From NCBI GenBank assembly GCA_022606425.2, contig JAHDVF020000021.1:434001-498000 (forward strand): a DNA stretch of 64,000 bases, in the 5' to 3' direction. Of the stretch, positions 32,400 through 44,690 are shown piece by piece. This DNA comes from Lepidostoma basale. Its lineage: Eukaryota > Arthropoda > Insecta > Trichoptera > Lepidostomatidae. Positions within the stretch are counted from its first letter, which is position 1; every line of letters starts with the position of its first letter. The notes under the pieces are model-generated. The model searched no databases. It saw only the letters and a list, made by a program, of their open reading frames with translations, and was not told where the DNA came from. Both the position numbers and the translations under genes were made by a program.

Positions 32400-32885
32400 A
32401 GTTACCATGTAAACTATGCTTCGCCCTGTATGGCGTTCCAGTATCATTTCGAGAAAACTCAAGCTCCAAATATTCAGCAGTAGCGTTAAAAGCGTACTGC
32501 TGTACGGCTGTGAGGTGTTTATAAATAGGTGCCTTCGCTCAATATTCAAGATCTTTTGGTACCAAACAGTGTCAAATGCGTTTCTCTGGACCATGGCAGG
32601 CGAAAGGCCAATTAGAGAACAAGTCGCTAAACACAAATGGCAGTGGATCGGTCACACTCGAGTCGGAACCCAGCCTGCATCGCTCAAGGCGCACTAGACT
32701 GGTCAGAAAGAGCAAACGAGGCAGATCTAGAGCCACCTGGAGAAGAGCCCTGCAGGACGAGGTTAAGACAGCAGGCCTCACTTGGGATGATGTTAGGCAT
32801 CAGGTATGCTATAGAGTCGGGTGGAAAGGGTTTTTAGAGCCCCTATGCACCACGGAGGTGTGACAGGACAAAAAAAGAGAAGAAA
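32400..32885 (+). repeat. Non-LTR retrotransposon RT C-terminal fragment
   Basis: Reads SSSVKSVLLYGCEVFINRCL, REQVAKHKWQWIGHT, then after a +1 shift KRGRSRATWRRALQDEVKTA and RVGWKGFLEPLC, with an AAAAAAAGAGAAG tail. Confidence 0.82.
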
Positions 32886-33730
32886 AAGAATAAAATGTTT
32901 TTACCTTATTACTTTTTTCTATACATATTTAAATATTCTTTACTCGTCATATTTACTGCGCTAGTTTGATAGTGTAAGAGCGGACTCGGGCAATTTACCC
33001 AAATGTCAACAGTTCGATTTTGAATGCCGTCGACCGACATCGGCTATTATGCTCATTACTGTGTCCACATCATCTCCATCATATTTTTATCTTCGGAACT
33101 CGTTCCGGGGGGCAATTTGCGTGAAGTCATCGCACAATACGCATCGCACAACATCCAGGTGACGTGTTATGTCCATTCGTTTGTCTTGTGAATGACATAA
33201 CACACACGGAAAAATTTCGCGACACATTATAATAATAATATAGAATTTATTAATATGATGGAGAATCAAAGTGTAAAAACTGATAAATGAAAGTATGACA
33301 AAGAGTTGACAAGTTCCAAATACTCGAAGAGAAGGAAATGAATGTATTGAAATTGTGAACCATTCTAGGTATATTCTTCTAAGTGTGCCGTATCAGATCC
33401 AAATATTGTCCAGTCAACCAAAACGGTGGACTGGATATGCAGCGGACAGCTTTGGAGCGTTCGGGGTCCGCCGTCAAATGTAAAAATAGTGTATCATAAA
33501 TTAATGTAGAAAATAAGCATGATTGTATAAGATATAAACGAATAAACTAGTAGACCAAATATATGATATGCGTATGGGACGAGAGTACAGGCACACCGCA
33601 CCTGTATCACGCCGCCCGGTGCATAATCACGCCGTTTTCCCGGACCACTATCATCTCGTGGAGTAAGCAGCAGTCGGCGCCCAAACAATCATTTCTTATT
33701 TCGAGACATAGCAATTTCTGTCCCGTACAG

Positions 33731-33791
33731 GATAAGAGTTATCGCTGCATGCCAGGGGACAGAGATACGTCCACCTGTGCGGGCTCGTCCG
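33731..33791 (+). CDS. Candidate small exon within a GC-richer island
   Basis: Acceptor TTTCTGTCCCGTACAG, donor TCCG|GTATGT; reads DKSYRCMPGDRDTSTCAGSS, Cys-containing and possibly extracellular. The island 33560-33800 is unique sequence. Only splice-site quality supports it. Confidence 0.25.
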
Positions 33792-33854
33792 GTATGTGAT
33801 AGTCTGCCTATCCAAAGTAAGACTATAAAGTAACATCTAAATGTAATGATGACG

Positions 33855-34040
33855 ACGGTCTTTATGGCAGAGTTGCAAGATCTATGACTGCCACACCGAA
33901 TGTCGATTCGATCCCCGGCGACGGCAGTGTGATTGTCACACTGTCATTCGTATGGTGTAGAATTCACGTGATAATAAAAAAGGCAATAGATTAGCTACCT
34001 ACGTGTCACGAGTATCAACAACTAAAAATTGTATACGAGT
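33855..34040 (+). repeat. tRNA-derived SINE (family D)
   Basis: GGCAGAGTTGCAAGATC and TCGATTCGATCCCCGG, then the D body GTGTAGAATTCACGTGATAA. Confidence 0.78.
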
Positions 34041-34200
34041 ACTTATTTATTGTTTCGAGAACAATGATGTTAAACTCCATATTAAATTTTTAATATGTAT
34101 GAAAAAACAATTGTTTTTAAGGAATTTTATTATAGTATTTATGTATGACATGTTTCGCCCTTCTAAGGCATTATCAAAGACATTTGATAATGCCAACAAA
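34035..34200 (-). repeat. Family F terminal segment
   Basis: Starts TATTGTTTCGAGAACAATGA and runs to the hammerhead-like core, then immediately into the start of a mirrored copy (ACATTTGATAATGCC, 34181 on). Other F pieces: 11955-12005, 12685-12808, 14850-14935, 28925-29165, 38660-38705, 44100-44215, 56590-56700, 57010-57040, 58430-58500. Confidence 0.65.
34147..34177 (-). ncRNA. Hammerhead-like motif, family F, best copy
   Basis: Minus strand TTGATAA, stem II GCCTT-AGA-AGGGC (5 bp with one G-U), GAAACATGTC with palindrome ACATGT. Positions 3 and 8 are T and A rather than C and G, which would keep a pair. All clear family F copies share TTGATAA or a near variant. Confidence 0.5.
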
Positions 34201-34721
34201 GATGTTAATATAATTTGCTGCAAACCAATCTCTAGTATTATATATCAGTAAATATGATTTAGAATCATCTCTTTCTATAAATGGTATCGTTTTTAAATTC
34301 AGAAAACCGTTCACGATCACATAAACATTATATACGACTTGTGAGTACACATAAATACGTTTATGTGCGTACATGCAAGAAATAAAAAAATCATTTGTCA
34401 ACAATATGACGTGACATTGATCTGCCCGGACGCTAATTTATGCAGAGAAACCCGCCAGCAAAATTTAGCGAGAGTGTGTTATTTGAGATGCACCATCAAG
34501 GAGAAGTTTCGACTCTTGGCCTATTGACTTACGTAGTGACTAACGCTATAATAAACTTAGAAAGTGAAATCATGGCATTGATATTTAACTTTTTCTATAT
34601 AACACTATTTTTACTGCTAATCTATGAAGACGTGATATTGATTTTAGGAAAAAATATGTACCTACTGATTTGAAAACTTGTACATTCACCAGAAACCAGT
34701 TTTACTTACCAACAAGAATAA

Positions 34722-34858
34722 CAACAAACCATAACAGCATTTCCCCGGAAGGGTTGGCAGAAAAAATTTACCGCTGCATTACTCTATATTGATACCCCTA
34801 TAGCTTCATTCTCCCTAAACAGATTCATGCAGCGTGTCAAATGTGCACGTCAATTCCT
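34722..34858 (-). repeat. LINE family A tail, first of a tandem pair
   Basis: AACAACAAACCATAACAGCA to GTGCACGTCAATTCC. Abuts a second copy. Confidence 0.7.
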
Positions 34859-35065
34859 AAATAACTAACTAACTAACCATCACGCCATTTTCCCGGAGGG
34901 ATAGGCAGAGAGGATGGATCGCCACAATGCTCTGTCCTATCATACCTCTCGGGCTTCCTCTACATTCATACATCGTACCATGCACGCACGTCGATTATTC
35001 CGACTTCGAATGTGACCGCCTTTTAGTAATTGATTAATTTGGTCATGTCATGTTTTTCACGTCGA
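34859..35065 (-). repeat. LINE family A tail, second of a tandem pair
   Basis: AACTAACTAACCATCACGCC to GGTCATGTCATG. The (TTAG) end of this copy sits against the 5' end of its neighbour. Confidence 0.75.
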
Positions 35066-35124
35066 TTCCTCTGACTTACATACCGCTATATATAAATTTT
35101 AAAATCATATGAACCTTTTAATTA

Positions 35125-35242
35125 TTTGATGCATGAATATTGAAGAAACGAGAGATTTTCAGTAGAGAACATTGTAATGATCTTTAATTTCTGACCACCA
35201 CTTCGGAGAGAAAGCGTGATGGTTAGTAAGTTAGTTAAGATG
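35125..35242 (+). repeat. LINE family A tail, opposite orientation
   Basis: GATGCATGAATATTGAAGAA to AAAGCGTGATGGTTAGTAAG. Together with 34722-35065 it makes a small cluster of three tails. Confidence 0.65.
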
Positions 35243-35699
35243 TTATAGGTTATTGAATGACAATGTACCAGTGCACACCGCAGTTGCTGAGAAATTAGTA
35301 TTCAGCAAACCGTTTTCTTGAATGGCTCAATCAGAATCAGAGTAACGATACAGTCATTCTCGAAAAAAATACGAAATTTGGTTTAACTGAGTAAACTGGC
35401 ATCGTAATGTGAAGTTTTACATTATTTAAAAAAATATATATATATATTCAATTATTTCATTAACATTCAGCAAATACCTTAGAATAATCGGTTTCATAAT
35501 TACCAAGAACTTATAATCAATAACGTTATACGTGCACGTGGATTCCTAAGATTTAAAAAAAGTGTAAAGTGTAAACCGCCAGTATTTGACGATTCCATAT
35601 ACATTTATTTACCAAATTATTTATTCAAAGTTTGATTTGCTACTGCATAAATTCATCAAAAACATTCCTCGGATCCATTCAATAATACGCGGTCTTGTA

Positions 35700-36055
35700 C
35701 AAGTAACCCGTGTATAATAGCTCTGTCGTGATAGCTAGATTAGTCATTTTCTAAGTGTCAATCACAGAGGTAATTTCTAGAGATGAATTGATCAGAGATG
35801 CTTCTCGGTGATGCGCATCTCGGAGCGTTTATCTCCGTTCGAGTGCTCTCGGAGAAACTCTCCTCCCAGTTCCTTCAGTGAGAGTCGAAAAGCGCCGGTT
35901 AAATCCACCAGCCTCTTATATGATTAGAAAATACATTCTTTGCACTGTGGTCCGTTGGTGCGCGTCTACCCTACCGTGCTGTTTTCATTTTTACACTTTT
36001 TGCACCCATTTCATGCTCTCTTACGTCGTCGGCCTTGAATCCAACAGTGGCAGTA
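35700..36055 (+). promoter_or_regulatory. Possible promoter and first exon
   Basis: Unique, GC-richer stretch with TTCAGTGAG (arthropod initiator-like) at 35874, GTGTATAATAGC upstream (35712), and an open frame starting MIRKYILCTVV, hydrophobic at the start, ending near a GTAAGC at 36051. Weak evidence. Confidence 0.2.
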
Positions 36056-36109
36056 AGCTATTTTTTTTACTAAACAACAATTACTTTAAAAAGCTCTTGA
36101 ATTTGAAAT

Positions 36110-37789
36110 AAAGAAAAAGATTTGATAATTGCTGTCTTTAATTTTTTTAATTATTTATATGGATATACTCGTTTGTTATAATTTAAACCCCTCAAAAAGA
36201 TTTTTGCAATTCTATTGTTCTAGAAAGGACGGAAGATTAGGGTGGAGTGCTGCATTATAGAAGTTAATTAATAGACGTAGAGCGAAAAATGAGCAATATT
36301 TATCTACTAATTGGACTTGGACTTGGATCTTCTGGCTTACAGAGGTTCAGCTCATGTGGCTATTCCTCTTACGTCTGATGGGAACATTGTTGGAAGGTGA
36401 TTTGGTGGGTTGTTAGTTTATTCGGGGGCATGATTTGTGTGGCCCGGACTGTTCTAATTTAAGGCGTTAATACTGTGGAAAAAACAGGGTAACAGTGTTG
36501 ATTTAAAAAAATAAATCAAAATTTCAACTTTAAGTTTTAAAGATTGGGAGAAGTCCGGGAATCAGAAGACAACAAATGCCAAATCCAATTGACCAAATCA
36601 AAACAATTTTTCAATGTTTACAATACCTTATTATAAAATAAACTGCTGGGTGATGATATACAAAAAAAATATATGATATACATAAAAAGGAGAAGAAGAA
36701 AACAAATTTACCTACACTACAAAGTAGAGAGGAAGAATATAAGTAAGCATGTTTGTTTGGGTATACACTTAATAAAAATACAGAAAATTATAACATCTCT
36801 CGAGTCGCCACTGCCGTTTGAAGATTGTAGTGTATCTATTATAATTACAGGTATTGTATAAATGATTGGTGTAAAAACTTAATCACAATCGCAGAAATTT
36901 CTTAAATGTGTGAAATCCATTGTCAATTCATTAAATATTTTTATAGAATCATAACTCCGTTTACAGAATCCCTTTTATCTTTTGTAGTATTTTTCCTAAA
37001 TGTCTTTATTATTTCTCACATATCTCATTTCTTATCTTTTAGTTTAAAGCTGAAAATTTACTACGTTTTGACAAAATCTAAGATCGTTATTCAAATTTAT
37101 ATAAAACAGTTCGTAAAATGAACAAGTATTGTACTTAAAAAATGTTATCGTTTAATAATTATAATATATAAATTATGAATCTCACCATGAATCTATTGAA
37201 AACATCTAGGTCCTATCGTCCCTTCATCATCGTTAATTATAATACTAAAGATTGAGCATGGGCTTGCTAAAAATCGAGAAAGACTGAAGCATCCGTGGCA
37301 CACAGTATCAATGGATTTATATATATTTTTCATTCCAATATTTCGTGAGTTGTCAAAATCAATTTATGCTGTATAACGAGGCCAAATACAATAAAATAAA
37401 ATGATAGCGATCAATCGTCAATCTTACTTCAGCAATGAAGTGGCTTGATTGTTCGTTAAGAATATTATACTCTGTTAAATATTAGATAAGGTTTACTTTA
37501 TTAAATTGGGTTATATATTGCATTGTGTACGACAATGTATCAAGATTTTAAAATTAAATCGCATATTTTTTGTAACTAACACAATTTGATATATATTTAT
37601 TAAGGGGTCAGTTGGTTAAGATTGGAAGCTTTGTGATTAATTAATAAGCTACGGGCGATATATCACTCTCTAAGTTCTTGTAATTGTGTTTTAACTGATG
37701 TTAGTCGATATATTTATTTCTGGGTTAAATTATATATGTTTTTATAATAAATATATACATATGAAAATAGAAAAATACCGTTCAACCTG
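36110..37789. other. AT-rich intergenic sequence
   Basis: A 2.5-unit TTGGAC repeat near 36313 and a scrap of family J-like sequence (GGCGTTAATACTGTGGAA, 36462). No gene. Confidence 0.45.
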
Positions 37790-38235
37790 AAGACAAAGTA
37801 TATGAAGCGTTTATGCTACCTGTTTCCACTTATGGCCTCGAAACTGTAACATGGACCAAACAAAGAACCAAAAAACTACGAGTGACCTAAAGGGCCATGT
37901 TAGGAATAAGTCTTTGAGACATAGTCAGAAACGATTTGGTGAGAGAGAAAACAAAGGTCACTGATATCATCCGTCATGTAGCGACTCTAAAATGGCAATG
38001 GGTAGCTCATGTAGCCTGAAGTTGGGGCAAACAATGAACAAGAAGGTTGCTGACTTGGAATCTATGGACTACAAAGAGAAGTGCAGGGCCACCGCAACTA
38101 CAGTGTAAGGATGACCTAAACCGACACGTTGGCATAACCTGGATGCAATCTGCACTAAACAGATAGGCGTGGAAGCGAATGAAGGAGACTTTTAACCAGG
38201 AGTGACTGGAATAGGCTGAAGAAGAAGAATAAAAT
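37790..38235 (+). repeat. Old non-LTR retrotransposon 3' end
   Basis: Many stops, but ACCTGAAGACAAAGTATATG (NLKTKYM) and the GGCTGAAGAAGAAGAATA tail mark it. Confidence 0.5.
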
Positions 38236-38289
38236 ATATATTGCCTGGCATCATAGAGCTACACTGAAATAATTGTAAAAAAACAACGT

Positions 38290-38545
38290 TTGTTTATACA
38301 TTCGGCCGTTTCATATTCTGGATTATTACAAGAATGACGAAAATGTTATCAAATGCAACCATTTCCCGGAAACTCTTTTCATTGCTTTAAAACGCGCATG
38401 TCGGTTCTATATTCGGGTAATTGCCTCGTAAAATAACAGAATGAATTATGCATAATGTTGGCTGGCTTATGTCGGTAATATCATTTCAGAAACAACGCAC
38501 TTATTGACACACTCATGAAGTTACATACGATGATGATTGTTATAT
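38290..38545. other. Unique GC-richer island, possible conserved regulatory element
   Basis: No repeat family, no coding frame. Contains the palindrome ATTATGCATAAT (38445-38456), a POU/homeodomain-type site. Confidence 0.25.
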
Positions 38546-38699
38546 GAAAACACTGCTTAACCGTACCATTTAAATTTCAGATAAACGAGTACGTTACCGT
38601 TGTCCAAAATCCTTTTTTTTTATAATATTATAAATTTGTTTTAAAGCCGTATTTAATATGAAGTTATACATCATTGTTCAAGAAACAATAAATACTAAA

Positions 38700-40000
38700 C
38701 AAATGTATTTATTTTAGAGTTATTCTCCAACAACCATTATTAATCTGTTGAAAGCTTTTAGTTTTATTAATATTATATACAAAAGCATGTTATTCAAATT
38801 CAATAACTTTTTTTTTATGCTTCTCTTTTTTGTGAGAGATAAACCTTTATTTATTATAATTGAGTATCATGTTTTAAATACAATACAAACATAAATAATT
38901 TGAAGATTAAACATGTCAAGCCTATTTTTACATTTGGTTGTAATTACTTCTTAATTTTACCTTTTGGTATTATTCCTTTTTATTATCTACGGATAATGTT
39001 TTGTCAATACACAATTCCATACCCAAAGATCACTAGTAAAATAAAGCACTTATATTCAACTTTAAATCACAAAACAAACAAAAAGTTTATGAAACGTTAA
39101 ATAATTATTCTAAACACGATATTTACAATACGTATATGTATCACTCAAATATATTTACGTACAAGAAGTGAACTTTTCACACCACAAACAACTGAATTCA
39201 CGTGGTCGCGTGGTACCGGCCGGATGATGTAAAGCTTGCTGAAAGCTCCCTTTGCTTCTGTAAACGCGAGGAGATATAATCGCAACGAGTGATAGCTTAA
39301 TACTAGAAGGCCTCTACCGGAGCCGTGACGCGCCCGAGAAGCCTTTGGCGGAGAAAAAGAAAAGAGTGGTAGGTGAATCACAACGTACATGACAGGTGAA
39401 AAACTGCTCACATTCAACGAATAATACTACTGCTATAAGCTTAAACACTGCACAAAAACCAAGCGTTGTACCTTTCTCTTTTACGTTGTATACCACAGAA
39501 GAGAGACAGCTATACTTTTGTTGCCGTGGCTTTAATTTGAATTTTGTTTCTCTTGCTACGTGTTGTATAGTGGCTGGCAGAAATGTGAAATTTCGTAATA
39601 CTTGTACAGAGGCGGTTGTGCAAATACTGTTTAATACTTTAGTATTCGGTTTTGTGTTAAGCTTATAGAAATTAAATTTTCTCTTCGCAAAATAGCTGAC
39701 GTTTGATAACGCGATGATTAGTACAATTTTGTGTTACGAGGCTAAATTATATATGCATATACATGAGTACATATAATACACGTGTCCTTGATCTCGTGAG
39801 ATCATAAGATATTCGATGATTTAATAAAATCTGAACTTGCGTTATGAAACAACACACGCCCGTTATACTGACTAAATATCTAGGAAATCGTTTCAAATGA
39901 CATAATGACACATTCTTTCTTATTTTCTGTAATACATGCCATACAAATATAGTCATTCCGATAATTCGAATAACTGAATTATTATTAATGTTAAAATTTA
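38700..40000. other. Intergenic sequence with a GC-richer patch
   Basis: 39175-39600 is GC-richer (CGCGTGGTACCGGCCGGATG; GCCGTGACGCGCCCGAG) with short frames on both strands but no recognisable protein; may be a promoter or untranslated exon. Confidence 0.35.
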
Positions 40001-40049
40001 AAACACTGTTATTATATCACAATTTCATTTTATTCACTGAGAGTGTCTC

Positions 40050-40085
40050 GGCAGCTGTTCCGCCAACCGATGTTGGCATCATCAG
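40050..40085 (-). ncRNA. Hammerhead-like motif, family G left arm
   Basis: Minus strand CTGATGA, stem II GCCAAC-ATCG-GTTGGC, then GGAACAGCTGCC. The first core box and stem II are perfect. GAAA is GGAA and the cleavage triplet is GCC, so activity is doubtful. Confidence 0.5.
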
Positions 40086-40112
40086 GTGTTACAATAATGT
40101 TTATTGTAACAC

Positions 40113-40148
40113 CTGATGATGCCAACATCGGTTGGCAAAACAGCTGTT
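40113..40148 (+). ncRNA. Hammerhead-like motif, family G right arm
   Basis: CTGATGA, stem II GCCAAC-ATCG-GTTGGC, then AAAACAGCTGTT. G12 is A, which should disable catalysis. The GTT triplet fits the NUH rule. Confidence 0.5.
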
Positions 40149-40369
40149 GCGAGACTCTCAGTGAATAAAAAGAAATTGTTATAAAACAGTGTTTTAAATT
40201 TTAACAGTAATAATGTTGAAGTGTCATAGTGTTTCGGTCAAAACAATGGACTATGGAATTATTATTTTCAAATGTTTCAAAAATATTTATAATTATTAAC
40301 CGCAAAAGAAAACCTATTTGTGAAATCTTTATTTCTCTCAGAAAAAAAATTGCTTATTTAAGTTATACT

Positions 40370-40662
40370 ATGGAAAGAATGAGTGAAGACAGAATGGTAA
40401 AGAAGGTATATGTAAACGGCGTGAACGGAGCTAGAAATAGAGGAAGGCCGAGGAAAACGTGGCACGATCAAATCAATCAAATATTGAATGTCGGTCACGT
40501 GAGGAGTCGGAAAAATCGACGTGCGTGCATGACAAGATGTATGAATGTAGAGGAATCGAGAGACGTATGTCAGGACAGAACAGTGTGGCGTTCCATTCTT
40601 TCTGCCTACCCCTCCGGGGAGACGGCGTGATGGTAAGTTAGTTAGTTAGTTAAGTTATACTA
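40370..40662 (+). repeat. LINE family A, 3' end with intact C-terminal frame
   Basis: Encodes [20 protein letters not shown]..., [29 protein letters not shown] and SILSAYPSGETA then a stop. The stop codon lies inside the conserved 3' tail. Best-preserved copy, so a good reference for the family. Confidence 0.85.
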
Positions 40663-40734
40663 GATCCAGTGAGTTCCATATTAAAGTTTTTATAAAAAAA
40701 AATATATATACTAAGATAAGGGTTTTATGGGACT

Positions 40735-41015
40735 CGAATGACTAGAAAAGCCACGGTGGGACAAACCTTGCTGTAAAATATGTACCTTTAAAATACACAA
40801 CAGCAAGACTGAAGTAAGTCCGACTCTCTGGTGTTCTAGAGCAGTTCTCCTGAGCGAGTCCCGGGCGACGTGATTACTGACTTTATCATCAAAATCATAC
40901 GAGTCAACTACGGCGCCAAAAAACCTCAGTAACACTTCCCAGAAAATCAATGTGGCGAGATAGCATTCGCCAACGTCGAGGGGACCCGACATGGCAATAT
41001 AAGAAAAAGAGGGGA
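40735..41015 (+). repeat. Repeat-like segment with a family C-type end
   Basis: Ends CAACGTCGAGGGGACCCGAC then AAGAAAAAGAG, resembling the C-family 3' end. The minus-strand 93-codon frame here has no recognisable domain. Confidence 0.35.
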
Positions 41016-41547
41016 TTTATATCTTAGTCTAAAACAACAAAATAAAATGTGTTACTATTTTTTTAAGTGTGTTAAAGAATGAAAGTGTTAATACATATTT
41101 TATTTAAAAACTAAAAATGTTTAAAAAAATTATATAAAAATTACTTCAGCGATATATTCCCGATTCGTTTACGAAATAAAAAAATGAAGGTGTTATAATT
41201 TTAATAAATATGTAAATCATAATATGCAGTCAAAAAAAAAGCGTTTTCAATAAAATAAATTCGTCATTCTTCGTCGATCTGTCATTCTTCGTTGCGGCCA
41301 CTTCAATCAATTTGACCCTGGAACAGATACACGGTATGTACGTACATTCTACTAATTAGCTTTTGACAATTTCAGTGGTCTGTTAGAAGAAATAACCGGA
41401 TTTAGATTGTGAATCTTAAACACGTTCGTACCTATTCAAGTGACTAATATGGTAATTAAAACGCGCCATTTTTTTGTCACTACACTGTAGGTATATATGA
41501 TAAACTTGTAAGCAAGTTAATATGCAACATGTTTAATTCACTCTCGC

Positions 41548-41815
41548 GATTTTTGTCTTTGGTCTTAGACAGCCGTTGTCGTCCACTGCTGGACATAGGC
41601 CTCCCCCATACTTCTTTACGTATCCCTGTATTGTGCCTTTTGCATCCAATCGCTAGCAATTCTTCTAATGTCATCGGACCATCGTGTGGGGGGTCTCCCT
41701 CTGTTTCGTTTGTTTTCGCGGGGTATACACTCTACCACCCTTCTGGTCCATCTATCGTCTGCCAATCTGGCAACATGTCCCGCAAATGTCGACCTTACTT
41801 TAGTAAATTTTTATT
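41548..41815 (-). repeat. Non-LTR retrotransposon 3' end
   Basis: Minus strand carries GGGGGAGGCCTATGTCCAGC and AGTGGACGACAACGGC, the common 3' end of an insect non-LTR group. Another such end lies at 48925-49150. Confidence 0.6.
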
Positions 41816-41894
41816 TTAATTTTCGTTATTACACCAATCATGTTTAATATAAAAGTATAACATTGAGAATAAATATCTCAAGGTTATTATAGTA

Positions 41895-42070
41895 AAGGCG
41901 ACATTCGTGGCCGAGTCGAACGTGCTATGAGTGCCACACCGAAGGTTCCGGATTCGATTCCCAGCGATGCCAGTATGATTGTCACACTGTCTATGATCGG
42001 GTGTAGAATTCACTTGACAATAAAATGGCAATAGTTTAGCTACCTATCTCATAATATGAGAATCGATTAA
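41895..42070 (+). repeat. tRNA-derived SINE (family D)
   Basis: GTGGCCGAGTCG and GGATTCGATTCCCAGCGA, then GTGTAGAATTCACTTGACAA. Followed directly by non-D sequence. Confidence 0.78.
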
Positions 42071-42479
42071 CATCGATTAGACTCGCGTCGTAATGATGTA
42101 AGGAGCAATTCAACAAAATAATAATAATAATAAAGTATAATTTACATGTCAGCCATGATTGGTTTCGAAAAACAAATCGCATTTCGTCATGTGTAACAAA
42201 AACAAATTTAAACGAACTGCATTGCCGAAAAAAATCATTGTTAACTCTGGTGGTTAAAAAATATATGTTGAACAACACTATTTTATTCCTCTTGTTATTA
42301 AATTTATATCAATAGGTGAATTAAAAGAGAATTGGCATTCAAAATCAGAACAAAATTGATTAAATCGATAATAAATTTTATTTTTATAATCGTAATGAAA
42401 AGTGACAGTTGGAAAAATCGACACGTCGATGTATAATATGTCAGATTTAACGTCCCATTTGATTTTCTTCAGCTGGTTC

Positions 42480-42760
42480 CGAGATATGCAGTTAGCGTGG
42501 CTTCGTGCCACATCCCGCCTTCTAGAATTCGTCTAGAAATCATCGGACATCACTCACGGCTCTTGTTACACGCCTCGTATTGGCATGGCAGGCCGAATTG
42601 CCCCGAGAAATGGAGCGCGACCGGCCGGACCGCTAGATTTAATATGATAACTTTTATTTTCTCTCTCCGCCCCAGGCTCTGGGCTCCGGCACTTATAATT
42701 GAAACAGCCTAATCTCACAGCTAGTAAATTTGCATTTATAGTTCATTCATTATTTTAATT
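42480..42760. other. Unique GC-richer island, possible regulatory element
   Basis: Free of the repeat families above. Contains GCGCGACCGGCCGGACCGC and ATTTGCAT. No splice-flanked frame is convincing. Confidence 0.2.
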
Positions 42761-42894
42761 CATTTTAACTATATACGATTTACTTCATAGTTATCGTTCC
42801 TACCTAATAACGGATACGATTACGTACTTCAGTACGTGAAAACAAGAACTTAACGTGTACTTTAAAATTAAACTTAGATATGAAGGTTTCCACT

Positions 42895-43040
42895 TAGATA
42901 TGAAGGTACTATATGGCTGCGAAACCTGCACTCTGAAAGTGAATGTAATGAAGAGTTTTTTTTTTTAAGTCAGGAAAGAACATTGTGGCCGTCCATTCTT
43001 TCTGTCTTACCTCCGGGGAGACGGCGTGATGGTTATTTAA
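42895..43040 (+). repeat. Chimera of family C start and family A tail
   Basis: CTATATGGCTGCGAAACC...GTGAATGTAATGAAGAG (family C, compare 43255-43305) is joined by a run of T to AAGTCAGGAAAGAACA and the family A tail ending ACGGCGTGATGG. Confidence 0.7.
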
Positions 43041-43194
43041 TTTTTGTTTTAGTTTTCTGGTTGCTCTTAAAATATTCTAATATATCAATTTATTGAATTA
43101 TATTTAGATATAAAGCGCTTGACCCGGACATTGAAATAAAATGCGGAATTGAAGTTGCACGAGCTGCATTTAATTAAATGAGAACATTATTTTG

Positions 43195-43675
43195 CAACGA
43201 TAATCTCAACTTGAAACTCCGACAAAGAATGAAATGTTCTATATAGTCTGTTCTACTATATGGCTGCGAAACCTTGACTCTGAAAGTGTATGTAATGAAC
43301 AGATTGGAAGCGTTCGAGATGTGGATATACCGCTGAATGCTCCGTATACCGTGGACCGATAGGGTTAGTAATGCAGACGTACTGCAAAGAGCCAGAGCCA
43401 ATAGAGAGCTGTTTTCAAGTGTGAAAATTAGAAAGGCCTCATATTTGGGTCATGTGCTAAGGGAAGAAAATCAAATGATATTAATGGGTTAAGTGGAGGG
43501 ACGTCGGAGAGTTGGTAAAAAGCAGCTGTCCTGGCTGCAGAACATCAAAGAGTCGACATGAATAACAAGAGTTCAGAACCTGTTCCAAGTAGCGCAGGAT
43601 AGAGATGCCTTAGCTGTAGTGATCGCCAACGTTGGGGGGGACTGACACGGCACCGAAAGAAGAAGATGAAGGTTT
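43195..43675 (+). repeat. Family C non-LTR 3' end
   Basis: Decayed reverse transcriptase C-terminus (LYGCETLTL, RLEAFEMWIYR, YLGHVLREE), then the 3' segment ending GACACGGCACCGAAAGAAGA. At least two stops. Confidence 0.8.
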
Positions 43676-43815
43676 CTAACGTTCGAAATAAACAATATAT
43701 GAGTCATTTAAAATCATAACTTTTCAAAAAAAAATTATGTATTTATTATTTGTCCTTAAAAAATTTCAAGAAAATTGCGACAGAACTTCGCTTGAAGCGA
43801 AACCCGCTAGTAGTG

Positions 43816-44690
43816 TAAAAAAAATAATATTTTAATTATTTTTATGATATGCATAAGCATAAATACTAACTGTTTTATACGAGTATATTACCGTTTCATA
43901 CTGTTTTTTTTATGTTTTTCTTTGCTAGAAAGGAAAATTTTGTTTGGTCAGTTTTTTATCAGTTTTAAAAATTAATGATTTTATTAATTTTGTTTGCTTG
44001 CATGAACATAATGTAAAGTAAATAATTATATTTGTTCGTTTACCAAATTATTAATTTGCTTTTGAAATATGATTTTTTTAAGGACGTAGGTAAGGAATCT
44101 AGATCAAATTAAAAACCTCCGTTTTCTATAAGTATTAATAAATTATACGAAAACAATTCAAATTTTGACTTCTCTTACAAGGCGAAACATGTCACACTCA
44201 AAAATAACGTTTTATCAAAATTAATTAGATAATCTAAATAGTTCATACATTATAAAATATTACAATAAGTTTAATATTTTTAAACCTTTATTGGAGCCGT
44301 CATCAATCAAATGTTCTCATTATAATGAATTAAATATACCCACATTATATACAGTTTACATAAATAGGTATATTGTTATTTAGGTTTCAATACTTATTAA
44401 GGCAAAAATCGAACTGCGGTAAAAACCAATTTGAATCTTTTTAGAAACGCAATTATCAATATATCTTATTTTGATATGCGTAAAAGTGTACGTGTAAAAT
44501 TTACACCACTACTCAAACAACTGTAAACGTGTTCACATAATATATAATACATACTGAAACTTTCCAACTTACACAAAAAAACTTTAGAATACCATTTATC
44601 ATTCAAATGCAGCAAGTGTGTAGTTGACAAAAATGAGATTCGATATGCACAAAAACATACCCGTCGCTATGATCACAGGCACCTGCCCGG
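43816..44690. other. AT-rich intergenic sequence
   Basis: A family F end with a hammerhead-like remnant (GGCGAAACATGTCACAC) near 44180-44200; otherwise nothing recognised. Confidence 0.45.

Larger units (their letters stand above)
40005..40200. repeat. Family G fold-back hairpin
   Basis: Arms of roughly 85-90 nt (CACTGAGAGTGTCTCGGCAG... and its complement) flank a loop of about 5 nt. Outer ends carry AAAACACTGTTAT and TTATAAAACAGTGTTTT, shared with family G pieces at 19735, 18740 and 55755. Confidence 0.85.
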
